NCBI GenBank assembly: GCA_012295275.1
Contig: CM022667.1
Coordinates: forward strand, 18,509,245-18,573,244
Direction: 5' to 3'
DNA: 64,000 nt
Origin: Chrysomallon squamiferum
Lineage: Eukaryota > Mollusca > Gastropoda > Neomphalida > Peltospiridae
The notes below the pieces were generated by a model. The model had not been told where the DNA came from. It was given only the letters and a program-made list of their open reading frames with translations, and searched no databases. Of the stretch, positions 40,271 through 53,783 are shown one piece after another. The stretch's first letter is position 1; every line of letters begins with the position of its first letter. A program made the position numbers and the translations under genes.

Positions 40271-40324
40271 CCGTGGAAGATGAATCCATCTCGAATTTTT
40301 GCATGACGAGTAGGTATCCTGACT
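40271..40324 (-). other. Candidate 5' non-coding exon of the channel gene (weak)
   Basis: On the minus strand the sequence TTCCACG is followed by GTAAGTGAAG, a near-consensus donor. A TTTAGTCAG acceptor-like site lies about 50 bp upstream of it. The segment contains ATG CAA AAA TTC, but that frame does not join in phase to the channel exon, so it could only be a 5' UTR exon. No expression evidence is available here. Confidence 0.15.
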
Positions 40325-41941
40325 AAAGACAACATGTAGATTTTTTTTCTATACAACTGTTAGTTTGATCTATACATAGCTATGGCGTTTCTTACTGCCC
40401 CAATCATATACAAGGCTGGTCGTGAAGCTAGTGAAAAAAAAAGAAAAAAAAAAGAGAAGAAAATCGATGAAATCAAATTCTGTCGCGTGGGCGCAAACGC
40501 AGAAACAGAAAAAATACGACAGTAAATCCAGTTGTTGTTATTGTTCACATACATGTAGAAGGGACATATATAGACAGATCAGAGGAATAAAAGTGACAGA
40601 AAGATTAATATTTTTGAAACGGAGTAAATTTATAGCTAAATTAATGAAGTGCATCTTTACGTTCGTCATATATTATGCAGTGTAAATGAGGAATATATTT
40701 GATTTAATGACGCATATTTTTTTCCATTTATTAATCATCTTTATATCACCTTCCATCACACAGAGAAATACATACCATTACCTTTGACAAACAAGGCATA
40801 TGGTTAGGGCAATAAAGGTCGCATTGGGAAGAATTGATTGTACGACGCTTTTGGAAACTGTTCTATATTGTTGATTAGAATCATTATTCTCAGGTCTGTG
40901 AACTGAGTTATAACTATTTGTATTTTAGATTAAATATTTTATATAATGTACACTTTACCAAATGTCACTGTTTAGAAGTTAGTTTTACAATGCGCGTAGC
41001 AGCTGTTCTGTTTACACACAGTGGATATTGAGAAATTAATTCATAACTCGTGGTTCAAACTACGTTCATTAATTTTATTGTTAATTAACTGGTAATTTTA
41101 ATTATTAATATATATTAATATGATCTATTTGATTAATGTTTGCTTTAGAAATTCACCATGATCTGTAATTTGCCACGTACTAGTACTTTTAATTTCACAG
41201 ATGCAAACATTTTTTTTATAAAGAAAATTGTAAATTAACACGTCTAATAGAATATACATTTAAGTTTACAATAAATTAATTCTTTTAAGAATAACTAATT
41301 TTTATATTTGTGTTTCCATGGCGTCTATTCAAAGACAATAATCAGAATGGTTATTCAATGTTTGTTCATATTAAAATTAAAGATTCTATTTAGATATAAT
41401 AACCGTGCAACAAAGAATTTAATATATTTATGGGTTAGGCCCAAGCTGAAGCTTCCTACGTAAATCTTTGATTTGCATCGTGCATAGTGTCACATCTGGT
41501 TAGATGACACAAGTATAAAAGGTAAATTAATGCAAAGCCACGTAGCCATGACGACCCCCACATTTTTTGTTGCCAGTGAGCGTGTCACGCCATATTTCTG
41601 TGTTTTTGATAGACCTGTTTAGGAGTGCACGATCGTCTTTCTCTGCCGATTGAAAAAAAAAAAAAGAAAAAAAAGAAAAGAAATGAACACAACATAATTA
41701 TAGATTAAACCGAGTCGTTAACATGGCTCCTTTTACTAGTGACTTTTAATCTGTCATCGCATATCTTGATACAACTGCGTGACGCACGTACATTTTTAAC
41801 TGATGAATTTGAACTCCGAAACATCATTATTCTTTGCGAATATATATTTTCGGAATCAGTTCAAACCAGTTTCAGTTTTATAATAATGAACTTTCAAATG
41901 ACTGCATTTCAGAAATAATGCACACAAAATCATATACATCT

Positions 41942-41944
<3 letters not shown>

Positions 41945-42019
<75 letters not shown>
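41945..42019 (+). repeat. (CT)n microsatellite
   Basis: Pure CT array of about 75 bp, the only long one with CT on the plus strand. Confidence 0.97.
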
Positions 42020-42023
<4 letters not shown>

Positions 42024-42137
42024 CTATATATCTAATATCTAATCCAATTTAATCTTTATCTTTTTGTACATGTCTGTTTATCAAATTTCTATATGTGTAT
42101 TTCAAAACATTTTTGATAACATACCACCATTGTTTTT

Positions 42138-42138
42138 A

Positions 42139-42183
<45 letters not shown>
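42138..42183 (+). repeat. (ATT)n microsatellite
   Basis: ATT trinucleotide array. Confidence 0.95.
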
Positions 42184-42439
42184 TTAAATTATAGTCAACT
42201 AACTGTTTGAAATTATTCAGTATTCTGTAAGTGTTTTTGTCACTGCGGGCTTTTATAGAACTGTTACGATTTCACTTCCTATTTTTATTTTAATTTCTCT
42301 ACCTTTCTTATCTAATGCAATATTTTGTATAGTCTTTTAAGAAATGCCCTAACATCATTAATTTGTATTTATATTGATTGATTACTTACTTTCAAAACGT
42401 TTGTTTGTTTGTTTATTTATCTATATTTCTAGCTACGCA

Positions 42440-42500
42440 CTACCTACCTATCTACCTTTCTATCTATCTACCTATCTATCTATCTATCTATCTATCTATC

Positions 42501-42567
<67 letters not shown>

Positions 42568-42618
42568 AATCTATCAATCTATCTATCCATCCATCCATCC
42601 ATCCATCCATCCATCCAT
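42440..42618 (+). repeat. (CTAT)n then (ATCC)n compound microsatellite
   Basis: Imperfect TACC/TATC start, a long CTAT array, then ATCC. Confidence 0.96.
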
Positions 42619-43250
42619 ATGTTTATTTATTTATTAAATGATACAAGTTAATTAAATACTTTACTAATTATTTTATTTATTTATTTATTTATTGATTTAT
42701 CTGTTATTTAATTTGTTTATTGTGAACATTTGTAAAGACGTAGTAAAGTTAAAAGTGAAACACGCAGGTTGGTCTACATCAACAGATGTAACTTATATAC
42801 ACAGTTACAAATAAACAACTGCGTGAATAAATCTAACCTGTCGTCCAGAAGACCCTTGATTAGTTTAACTTGCAACCATGTAATTTAAACCTAAATAAAT
42901 AAGCCATGAAGGACCGCACGCTGATACAAAAATTTGGTTAATTCTGAGTTTATCTGTACTCGGCTCTAACGCCCAGCTTTCACTTTTTCTATTGTTCCTT
43001 TATTCCAGTAGTCTCACAATTCAGACAGCTAACAAAATTAAAACTTACAATCTCGTGTTCTGAAATGTGAGCGCTTTATGTGTGTTTGTGGTTGCAGACA
43101 TAATTTTTGGCATCATTCCATCAATGCTTGCATCATTTTTATTAATGGCGTGGATAAAGCATGTAATTTCAACACAGTAAGTCTCAGAAGAAATACGATG
43201 TTGTTTGAGTGAACTCTATTATTTAAGGAACAATATATATTTTTTTTTTT

Positions 43251-43294
43251 GCGACGGACACGCCCGCTGACCTGTCAGAAAGCGTGCCCGTCGC
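43251..43294. repeat. GC-rich nested hairpin
   Basis: The arms GCGACGGACACGC and GCGTGCCCGTCGC are inverted repeats with a single mismatch. The loop between them contains a smaller palindrome, TGACCTGTCA. An unbroken T run of 11 precedes it; on the minus strand the hairpin would be followed by an A tail, as in the 3' end of a retroposed element. It is strikingly GC-rich against the surroundings. Confidence 0.6.
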
Positions 43295-43675
43295 AGACGT
43301 GCTTCACAACAGCTTGCTCTGATTAGCACGTTAATTTTTTTCCATTCCATTCCATATTTTATTTTCGGGGTACATGCCTGTGCAAATGTGTATTTATGAT
43401 ACTTTATTAAAACTGTTTTTAAAATATAATTGTTTTTTAGAGTGCCATTACTAATAACGTTCATATGTTAAATGAAATCACAGATACAGTGGAAGAAGAA
43501 ATATCGAGGTACATGTTCATTGATTTAGTGGACGTAACGGCCATGATGTATGAGTAATGTGTCAATATAATTATGATAAAACTGATTAAACTTAATCAGA
43601 ATAATCTTACTAATCTGCCAAAGTTCAAAGTAAATGTGTCTACTTCACAGAGTCAGGGAGAAGAAATATGCTTCA

Positions 43676-43734
43676 GTGTGTGTGTGTGTGTGTGTGTGTC
43701 TGTATGTGTGTGTCTCTGTGTGTGTGTGTGACAG
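43676..43734 (+). repeat. (GT)n microsatellite
   Basis: Imperfect GT array with CT and AT interruptions; GT-rich sequence continues to about 43880. Confidence 0.9.
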
Positions 43735-45326
43735 AGAGTTAATTAATGCATTGTAATGAATGTGTGTGTATGTCTGAGTAGTGTATGTATATTTGTTGTA
43801 AATATGTTTTTGATAGAGAATCATACATATGAGTGTATGAGAGAGAAAGTGTGTTTCTGTGCGTATCTGTGTATTTCTATGCGTGTTTTTACATAGGTCT
43901 TCAATTATCAGTATTGTTTACATGATCACAGCTGTGAAAAGCGCAAGACAAAATAATATAGTTGATTATGGTATAAACTTCGATAATAGGCAATAATTGT
44001 CTAAAATATCGGCTAAGTATGAAATCATGTAAACAGTTTAGACCAGGCTTAACATGAACAGGCAAAGATAAGTAGTGGAGCGGTTAAGTAGAATTATCTA
44101 TCATTAGCAATTATTTCTCGTTTTAGTGGAAATAATACCAGCATATCAATAACAAAAAAAGAATAAGGCAATTTTGACTAAATGAATGATTAATTAAGCG
44201 TTATTTTAAGAACTAACTGCTAAATAATTTTTTAAATACAAAAACTGATGTAATGCAGAAAGAGGAATATAAAAATTAAAAGATTTCCTAAATATTTGTT
44301 TTGCTGTAGATCGCTCTTTAAGTTGTAGATCACACCCCAAAGTAGTTTCATGACGAGTAGATCACACGCCAGATTTTTATCATTTTATTTATTTTATATA
44401 TGCATGTGCGTGCGTGCGTGCGTGTGTGTGTATATATTTTATTTAAACCTAGCTTTCCCGCCTCGAAATCTTTGTAACTTTTTGTTTATATTTTCTACTT
44501 TACTTATTTATTTATTTATTTATTTATTTTATCAAAAATAAACAATATACTAATTTTTATGATTGGAATTTTTAAAAAGAGAACGAACTTAATCAGTAAC
44601 TGCTGCGATGTTGGCTGAGAATAACGTCTGCGATGATATTCAAAATACCATTTTTTCACTACTGTTTTTAAAACAGAATAAATTTTTTCCACTTAAAATG
44701 TTAATTCCTATAATTGCTAGTAATTAGACAGAGTTTCTACAAGGACGAACGAAAACAAATTGCAATATTAAACTAGTGGTGTCAAGAAGCAATTTACAAA
44801 AATGCGTAAAGAAAATGTTACTATTTTTGTCGTAGTAACAATAATTTCTTAGCTCTACAGTTCAGGCCAAAGCAATAAACATTAGAATTTCTTTAATTAT
44901 TTATGCAATTAGCAGTTGTTTTTGTGATATATCATCTTGTACAGACAATCACAATAAATCTCTCAGTGCGTAACGAAATACCAGTGTCCAATCAAATTCA
45001 CGCTAAAATGATCAAATAAAATAAAATGAATTTGTGAATTCGATTTTCACCCGTCCATTCCACTGTAAGTGTGTAAGAAATTCTTATCAGAATAATTTCT
45101 TTCAATACAAGCATCAAAGAGACAGTTTGTACAGAAGAACCAATTAAAGATTTGACCCAATGAAAATAAGAGAGATCGTCAAGCCGAAATTTGTTAAAAT
45201 GTCACAGCTTCTCGTCCAGCTCTAAACCAAACACACACTCATACTCAATTCAAAATGCTTAAAAATTAATTTTCGGATAATTTATTTTATGGTAATTTGA
45301 CATGGAGAATTATGCTTTTTAGTATT

Positions 45327-45478
45327 TATTGTTACTTTTATTTATTTATTTATTTATTGGTATACTGAAATGGTTGTTTGGTTGTTTATTTATTCCTATT
45401 TAGCAATATTATTTCCGTTTATTTTAAAATTAATTTCAATTTTGGTTATTTATACATTAATAAGAATTAACCTTTTAA
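45327..45478 (+). repeat. Dispersed repeat of unknown class, copy 2
   Basis: A TTTA block, then TTGGTATACTGAAATGGTTG, GTTTGGTTGTTTATTTATTC, a variable middle, GGTTATTTATACATTAATA and AATTAACC. It is collinear and in the same orientation as 5225-5395, forty kilobases away. Confidence 0.6.
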
Positions 45479-46083
45479 AGCTATATTTTAAAAACAGTTA
45501 ATGATGATTCCAGAATATATGTTGAAAGTAAACTAACTCGGCCGTAAAATTAATTAATGTCAAATAAAACTCTTTTAAAGTAAAGATAATTACGAAGTCA
45601 AATAAAACTCATTGAGAATAGGAATAATAATCTTTGGTTCAAACAAAATTCTTTGGAACGCAGAAAATTATATCGTTTGGAAAACACAAACCAACAAAAT
45701 ATTTTAAAACTGTTTTTAGAGTTGATACATTAGTCTCTTAGAAAGCAGTTTAATAGTAATCGAGACAATTTTAGAAATCTATTGTCACAGCTGTCGGGAA
45801 TTATAACAAAGAACAAAGCTGTTTAACTATAAATCTGTTATGCCTAACAAAAGCAGTTGACTTGATCATCTTGACTGAAGCCCCGAGGCCTTATAAACAA
45901 CATTTATTGGCAGTTAGTTGTTAGTGGCAACAGAAAAAGAATATAGCTTAACAAAAACAGAATAGGACAGAATAGCGAGTGGCTAATCACTTGACCACCG
46001 TTTGACGTATGACCAGGTTTTGTGTGACCCAGTTTTATTTTAGTCCATCTGTTCTGAAAAATTCATTGTCGTACAAATTACTG

Positions 46084-46086
46084 CGA

Positions 46087-46136
<50 letters not shown>

Positions 46137-46183
46137 TAAAATAAAATAAAATAAAATAAAATAAAAAATAAATAAATAAAATA
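46084..46183 (+). repeat. (AAT)n(AAAAT)n microsatellite
   Basis: AAT array passing into AAAAT and AAAT arrays. Confidence 0.95.
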
Positions 46184-46411
46184 AACCTTTTATTTTTCTC
46201 AGAATAAACATTTTTCTGTAACATTACCTAATCTGATTTATTAGATTAATCTATCTCGCTTTTTCTGTGTGTTAATCTATTTGTCTTAGTGTATTTTTGT
46301 GTTTTTAGCTTATTGAAATAATATTTATCTTCTGAATGATGAATAGATTCTAAATATCAAGTTTAGCTGCATAATTTGTTTTTAATAAAGCAAAACAACA
46401 ACAACAACAAC

Positions 46412-46444
<33 letters not shown>

Positions 46445-49439
46445 AGAACGATAATAATAATGGCATTTTTATTTCGATACGTGAAACAACTAATGTGTCA
46501 TATGTTTATCAGGAATGTCAGACTGCATTTAAGAAAGGAAAGGCATTATGATGAGGGATATAGTTTGAATTAAATATCGAAACTCTCTTTTAGTTAACGT
46601 ACAAAGTGAAATAAAACTATATAAAAGGGTATAAAATGAAAATTTTGATGTTTAAAGTTATCAAAACATCTCAGAATCTGCTGGAACTATAACATTATAA
46701 ACTTCATACTTCTGGACCACTATACCAAAAGGAAAAGAGAACATACAAAATGTGCAGGTTTAGCAATTTAACCAGTGACACAATCAGCTGACATCATTAC
46801 CTATAGCCGGTAGCTATAGATAATAAACAGTACATATTTGTTTTGCTGCTGATGCAGAAGTAAAACTGATTCTCTCAAGTTATTATAGTTTAAACATTAA
46901 GTTAAGTATGTAATAACTAAATAATTCAAGATTTTTATATATCGTTCACCAATTCTACAACACACACAAAAAAAAAAAAAACCACGAAAAACAATAAACA
47001 GAATAAAGAAAAGAAAAAAAACGAGCAACAACAACCGATTGTAATTGTTTACTGAAAAACATTATGGCGACGACCTGTCTAGCTAGACTGGTGTTAAATT
47101 TTTAAATATGGCGCGATATGCACGTTTCTCATATACGTAACGTCGTTTTCGTTTGTTCTTTGATCCAAATGCAGCAGTATCTTAATTATCGCAAAAAGTC
47201 TCATTAACTAGTCATGTCTTGATTGCCCCAGTCATGATTACATTCAAGACCTTATCGATTACTAGCGAATTTTCCACTCCAACTTACTCGCCCTGAACCC
47301 CACTCAACAATGCAAAATTTCATTTATTGCAAGTATTTTGTTTATTGCAAATCTCTGCCCTATTAGTAATTGGTGAAGTATGGTGAGAAAAATATAAAAC
47401 ATATAAGTATTTAATGGGGTTGGCAAAAATAAAATTTATTATTTTATGTGCAGCGATAAATCCTCTTTAATCTTATGTCAGCTTCATGTGTAAATTTCTG
47501 CAAGTTTCTCTCTCTGTTCAGTTTTGCATTTATTTATGTCGCTTTTTAAACTTATCTTTATTTCATATTATTAAATGGAAATCACTGACCAGCCTTGGAA
47601 AATAAATGTGTTTTAACAACAATAACATTTTAACGTTATAATAACAATATTGAGGACGATGACTGATGATGATATTTCTGATGATCACGACAACGTTGAC
47701 AATTTCTAAATGATACTGAGTGTTAATTATTAATCGAATACAGATAGCTTCTTTACTTTCTTTTCTATTGAGGTTTATTTAAAACTTAGCTTTTTAAAAT
47801 TCCTTTTTCCTTCTTCTTTCTTTATTTCTCTTTTGTCACTCAGTGTGACGCTTTTTCTGTTTTCTTTTTCGATTGATTCAATTCTAAACTTACCATAAAA
47901 ATTAATTTCTTTCTTCCTTTCTTCCTTATTTAAATTCGGAATTTGTCGATGCCTTTAATGTTTCATCGAGTTACGTCCAAAAATAAATAGAAGAGACACA
48001 ATAGCTAACGTTTCAGTACATTTCGTGTTAACCGCTGAAACCGAGCAGACGAAGCTAACATAATTTCGAGAAAAATTGATCGTTTCTTTGCAGTCTGACA
48101 TTTGTAAAGATGAACTCACAATGAATGCTTAGCTCTATAGGAAGAAGATATTGTTCGGCTTGAGAGGCAATGTTTAATGGGAATGCGATTTATCTTCACA
48201 CCAAAAGTAGATAGTTGTTATGAATGTGGAGACCATTTGTCTCAGATAGGCTGATACTTCCTTGAACACAAGAACATTTTAATCTGAAGCTGATATTACT
48301 CATTCTAAGACACTGACGAAATGACTTATAGCATCCTTGTTTCGTCACCGTGATCATAATTATCATCTGAATAATAATAACAACAAAAACAACAACAGTT
48401 GTAACTTCTAATACTACTATTAAATAATAATAATAATAATAATAATTCAGTTTTAAAAATAATTTATCGCATCAGGAACCATACTTACAACACATTCAAT
48501 TTTAAATCTTATAATCAGTTTTAATACAAAATGTAATTATCTCTTTTTAAATGTTAATTTGTGTGTATTTAGAATTATATTTACAAGTGAACTGAACCGT
48601 AAACACAGAGGCTGTTGACTTCAGTGGTAAGTTCACTACATTATGAGTATCTATATATGGATTGTAGAGCCTCTCTAATCACTCATCCACCCCTATTTCC
48701 GTTCTGTCGACACTCTGTGATTATTAATTATATGTTTTTGTAGCAGCAGATCAGTTGAATGGTCGACGACATTGGAGCTGCAGAACAGATTTGACATGTT
48801 CCTAATTGGTATATGCAAAATGTCAAGTGACTGGGTAAATAACGTGCGTTTGTAATTGTTTATCAGCACTTTCTGTACAGTGAGTGTTCTTCTGACAACT
48901 CCGTAATTATCTAGCGTACGCGAAGCCAGCACTGGTCAACCCTTACTTCTACTATATGACCAGAACATCGCTACTTAATGATTTTTATTATTTTTCTTAA
49001 TTATTATTTTTTTTATAGCTTTTCTGGTTATATGTCTCAGCTCTTTTTCTGTCATATTTTGTTTTGTTTTAGATGTATTTTTAAAAAGTATAATAGGAAG
49101 CGAGACAGTCCCCTCGTTTTAATATTATTTTGTTTCTCGTCTTCTCTCTTTCATGGTCTTAATTAAATACAATTTGTTGTTTCTTTTTTTTTTTTCTCTC
49201 TGGAACAGGGTCAAAATAAATAGGCCCACTGTTTCCTTTTCGGTCATAAATAATAAATTCGATATCATCAGGTGAGTGCGAATTGAAAGAAGCATCTTAC
49301 CATAAAACAAATCGTTAAAATCAATCGCAGTGTTAAAATGAACCTTTAATTAATTTATATATACATACGCACGCATACACACACGCACACACACACGCAC
49401 ACATACATATAAGGAATTAAATTAAGCAACATACAAAAT

Positions 49440-50000
49440 TTATAGACCTATAATTCTGTGAGGGCTACCAATGATGTTAAAGATCATCCAAAACCTGGCA
49501 GACTAAAAGACGACAGTGCATTCTTGCGACTTGTTATGCGCCGTTCATGGACTCAATCTTAAAAACAACAGTGGTTTCCAAGGAGAGCCGTTTTCTACAG
49601 GAACAAAAGGGATCAGCTAAAAGCAGGAGGATACAGGGCAAGCTCACAAAGCTTGACTTGTCTGATATAATCGATGTGTACGGTGCATGGTTAACATTTC
49701 CGATCACAGTCGTTTCTTATTGCATATGGTGAATGATCTACGTGTAGTGTCTGGAGTCAAGGAAAACAGCTATGATTCCTTGAAAGAGCTATTGGCTCAC
49801 ATTTTGATAATTATCCTCTAGCCACAAATCCCATCTTCATGCATTACAATACCAGGCCTCCCAGATCATGTGCTGTCGCCCAGTTCTTGCAACATAACGC
49901 AGTTGAGACCATTCAGTGGCCAATCATAAATCGAGATCTCAATCCCATTGAGAATCTGAGTGGACTTTTAGGACAGTGAAACCCACCTGTCCATACACTG
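49440..50000 (+). pseudogene. Decayed Tc1/mariner-type transposase
   Basis: Broken plus-strand fragments in different frames. Near 49467-49554 there is HPKPGRLKDDSAFLRLVMRR, like the Tc1 hinge/HTH region. At 49832-49965 the frame reads FMHYNTRPPRSCAVAQFLQH, then WPIINRDLNPIENL, which matches the DDE-domain end of Tc1-like transposases (normally QDNARPH..V..FL...WP..SPDLNPIEHLW). The Asp of the DNARPH motif is replaced by Tyr, the Asp of DLNPIE is kept, and stops and shifts lie between. It cannot be functional. Confidence 0.75.
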
Positions 50001-51459
50001 AGATTTTAAACGTCTGTCCTGGTTTAATTAACCATTACACGTTAAATAAGTATTATAATAATGTACACATTCAGATATGATATTTTTCTATATACCCTGT
50101 AGCATTTATAATAAGACCATAACTTTTCTACACACATTTTACAAAATAACCGTTTTTGAATGTGATTAAAATTTTTAAAAATTTCCGCAGTCTAATACAA
50201 TTGAAATGAAGGAAGATGCCAGTCGAATGTGCAATTTCTATGAGAATATTTAGCTGTAGGCAGAGCAGTGTAGAGGCAGGCAGAGCAGAGGACTGCTTGG
50301 GTGACTTATTTTAAAATATTTAATTAATGTTTAAATCTCGTGGATTTTTTTTGCTGTAAGTAACGCGTACTTGGAAAAAAGAAAAAAAAAGAAAAAAGAA
50401 CGGCTTATTTCGATACCTCTCTCCGTTAGACACCTTTTATTTTAATATTTTTTCTCTTTCTCTCTGAATATAATCCATTTGAACAAAACTTTAAGAAAGA
50501 TTATCTGTTTCTGTCTCTCTAGCACTCACTGAGTGTGTATGTGTCTAATTATCGATACCAATAACGATATATGTATTAATATTGTGAACACTCTAAACAT
50601 GGATATAATGCCGCATAACTTGACAAAAACAGGAATTTATATTAAAAAAAAAATGTCTTTGGCCTCTTTGAACAAGCCGTGATCAATAAAATTAAGTCCG
50701 TTTAAATCCATTCTGGAACAACACAAGTTCTATTTCGGTATATAATTATCATTATTTCCTTGAAGCTTTCTCCAAGACGTGGATACCAATAATAATTATG
50801 TGTCCAGCAAGTTGCCTGTGAAAATACGCACGGTTCGGTTCACGTATAATCCTATTTGTTAGTTGCCCATGCGTGTATGTTAATGAAGAAGAGTCAGGGA
50901 GAACGTGTTTCAGTAAACCAGTTTTCATCAGCGAAACGTAAATCCACTAGAAATCGAAATCTAGCCATGCATTGTTACTAAAAACTGTAACACATATTGA
51001 AGGATTTCAGTCTTTTTTGTTTTTTGTCCTAAATAATCTTTACCGTTCTTTATAGAATTAAACTTAAATCAAAGACAATTGAAATCTGTAATACTATGAT
51101 TATTGTTGTTTTTGCTGTTTTTCGTTTAATAATAATTTCTGGTGGTAGTAAGATGGTGATGGTGTGGATGTTATTGATGATGATGATATTAATGTTATTG
51201 ATAACGTTTGTAATGTGATGATGGTGGTAGTATTGTTCTCATCGGTTCTTCTTTAATAACGCCTTGTAAATAATCTTATTTTAAACAGAATACTTTTGGA
51301 CTGATAAATGAGCATTTGTTGAAATCAAAGATCAGCCGAATTGTGTTAATTTTTTCAAAATTAAACTAGAGTTCTAAATGTATATAAGCCCATTTTTATA
51401 TTTTTATAATTAACATAAGATTGAACGACTGTTTTCTTTCTTCTTTATAAAACATTCCA

Positions 51460-51590
51460 AGGTTAGCGATATGATTAACGTTCCATGTTTAGTGATATTA
51501 CTGATCATTAAATTTTAGCTAAATTACTGAACATTCCATAATTAGCGATATGTCTGAACATTCCATGATCACCGAGATTACAAAACTACG
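51460..51590 (+). repeat. Degenerate tandem repeat, about 30 bp units
   Basis: Three or four units carry AACATTCCATAATTAGCGAT with TATG and TGATTAAC/TGTCTG variants. Confidence 0.5.
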
Positions 51591-51856
51591 TAATATTTAT
51601 CGGTTTTGTCTTCTGGTTCAGCAGTATTGCAGGAAGTTGTTTACGTCTGTCAGACGTGTGTTTCTGAGAGGCAGTGGGTAACTCGCTAGCGCGGTTTCTA
51701 AACATGTTAATATTGATCTGTGGTAAAGATCTGTTATGTGCAGCTTTCAATGCACTATAACAGAGTTCTCGTTTTAACTCATGTCTTAAGATGAAATTTC
51801 GATTTGTTTATGATTGGTTTTTTGTTCTGTCGTGGTTCCTTTTGATTCCTATTAGA

Positions 51857-52020
51857 TACGTATGTATGTATGTCTTTGTTTATATTTGTCTATAGGAATG
51901 AATCTGTGTATGTATGTATGTACGTATATATGTCTGTATATGTATGTAGGTATGTCTATGTGTATATGTAGGTATGTATGTATATTTGTACGTATGCATG
52001 TATGTATCTATATATGTACG
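51857..52020 (+). repeat. Imperfect (TATG)n tract
   Basis: TATG/TGTA tetranucleotide repeats with many substitutions. Confidence 0.8.
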
Positions 52021-53783
52021 ATTCTGTGAATATGCCTATGTACGTTTATACACAGAGCTATCTTTAGTTGTTTTTGTTTTTTTTAACTTTTTAAATATAG
52101 AATTTGTAATTTGAATGTCTCATTATTTCGTCTCAGCAGATAAATGACAAATTAGCAGAACGAGTAATACATTTTATGACAGCATATTAAGCCGTAAAGT
52201 ACAGTATTTCGGTACTATTTAATTAACATTTGTTTTATATACATTGTGACAACAGACATTCAATAGCTAGAACTTAGTTTTATCTATCCTGAGTCTACCA
52301 TTTCCTTTTCCTTTAACTATAATTATGCAACAGATACAAACACTGTCACACAAATATTCTCATTTACCTGACTATCCGACTCTTTCGTTCTGTCAGTCTG
52401 TCTATCTCTAAACAATAACTAATACATGACACCTAAACTTGCTTCACTTAATACTGCAAATGTTCATATGTAATTAGTATTATGATGAAAAAGAAAAAAA
52501 CAAGTGCACAGAGAACCAATAAATGAACTGTGAAAATGAGTACTACAGAGCTCTAAAATGAAGTTTTATAAATAATATATGAATGCATACCTGATTTCTC
52601 TTCCCTGTTTTAAACCTGGCTTCTGACACCTTTTTTTAAATGTCAGTTTCATAATATTTTTATTTTCATAAACGAAACATTTTTTCACCCTCGAACCAGT
52701 GAAATTAAAAGAATGTGATTACCATGTTTTCTCTAGCAGATGAAGAAGTTTAAAAGTCAATAACATAATTCACACTTTATCCTTAGATGTCCTTACGAAA
52801 TGAATCAACGTTATTTCTTTTCTTTCGGAACTGCATTTATCTTATATGTCTGAACCGAAATATTTTTGTACTGTTCGCTTTGATATTCCTGTCATATTCC
52901 CTATGAGAAACTAATTTAATCATGAAAAACAAATAATAATTTTAAAAAACATAATAAAAAATTTATTTACGATTAAGAAAACAAATCTATACGCTTTGTC
53001 TTCTTTTGAATATTACCAAACAGTTTTCCTTTACTGAATAGGAATAATAATCCCATATAAAGAACTATATTCGCTTCAGGTGCAGTGTTAATGTTTTGAG
53101 TTATTAGTTACATTTTAAACGAAAATGTATTAGGACCATGTGCTACTGAGTAAAATAACTGGATAAACCGACACAATTATCCAATACAAGGAGTATAATA
53201 AATCGTTATCTCAACGTAATATTTCGATATTTCCAGATACTATTCACTAATGCCCGCGGTGATATCGCGTCCTTCTGACCTGTTCGACAAATTATAACAA
53301 CTGCAGATATGAATTAATCTATTTGCTGTTCATGTATATGACATATTTTATTTTGTAAATTAGTGGGGTATTTGCTAATATTATTACATCATTTCATGTT
53401 CAGTATACCTAAACATACCTTTTGTTGTTGACCATACTTTTTCCAAAGTAAAAAAAAGTCATTTTTTCTGTGGATTTCAATGGCTGCATGAAGATAGAGG
53501 ATGTAAATTGCTATATTAAGGATGCATTTTGTTCTTATTATTATTAAAAAGGTAATCTTGCAACTTAGTTCAGTTTCACTCAGAATTTATCTAAATTGCA
53601 AACATTACGGCACACATATTAATATGTAGCTGATCACAGATTCATAATTCTTCATTTAAAATAATAATTTATATTATTGTTATCTGCTTCGATTATTGTG
53701 TAGGTATAATGTATTCATTGCCGTAAATAATACCAGGTGTTGGCATTTATTATGTTACACGAAGATGGAGCAAACTGGGAGTA

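Larger units (their letters stand above)
38491..43250. other. Gene-poor stretch with microsatellites
   Basis: No exon with homology. Contents are a (CT)n array at 41945-42019, ATT at 42138-42183 and a compound tetranucleotide array at 42440-42618. A segment ending in a strong minus-strand donor is described separately at about 40271-40324. Confidence 0.5.
43295..49439. other. Gene-poor stretch
   Basis: No exon seen. Contents are GT-rich arrays at 43676-43734 and 44405-44432, the second copy of a dispersed repeat at 45327-45478, AAT/AAAT arrays at 46084-46183, an A tract at 46403-46445 and CA runs near 49365-49400. Confidence 0.5.
50001..53783. other. Gene-poor stretch
   Basis: No exon seen. 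Contents are GATG/GTG-rich imperfect repeats near 51150-51240, a short degenerate repeat at 51460-51590, and imperfect TATG arrays at about 51857-52020. Confidence 0.5.

Noticed and set aside
48693-48932. 79-codon minus-strand frame as a gene or transposon fragment
   Set aside because: No motif I can tie to any family; left unannotated.
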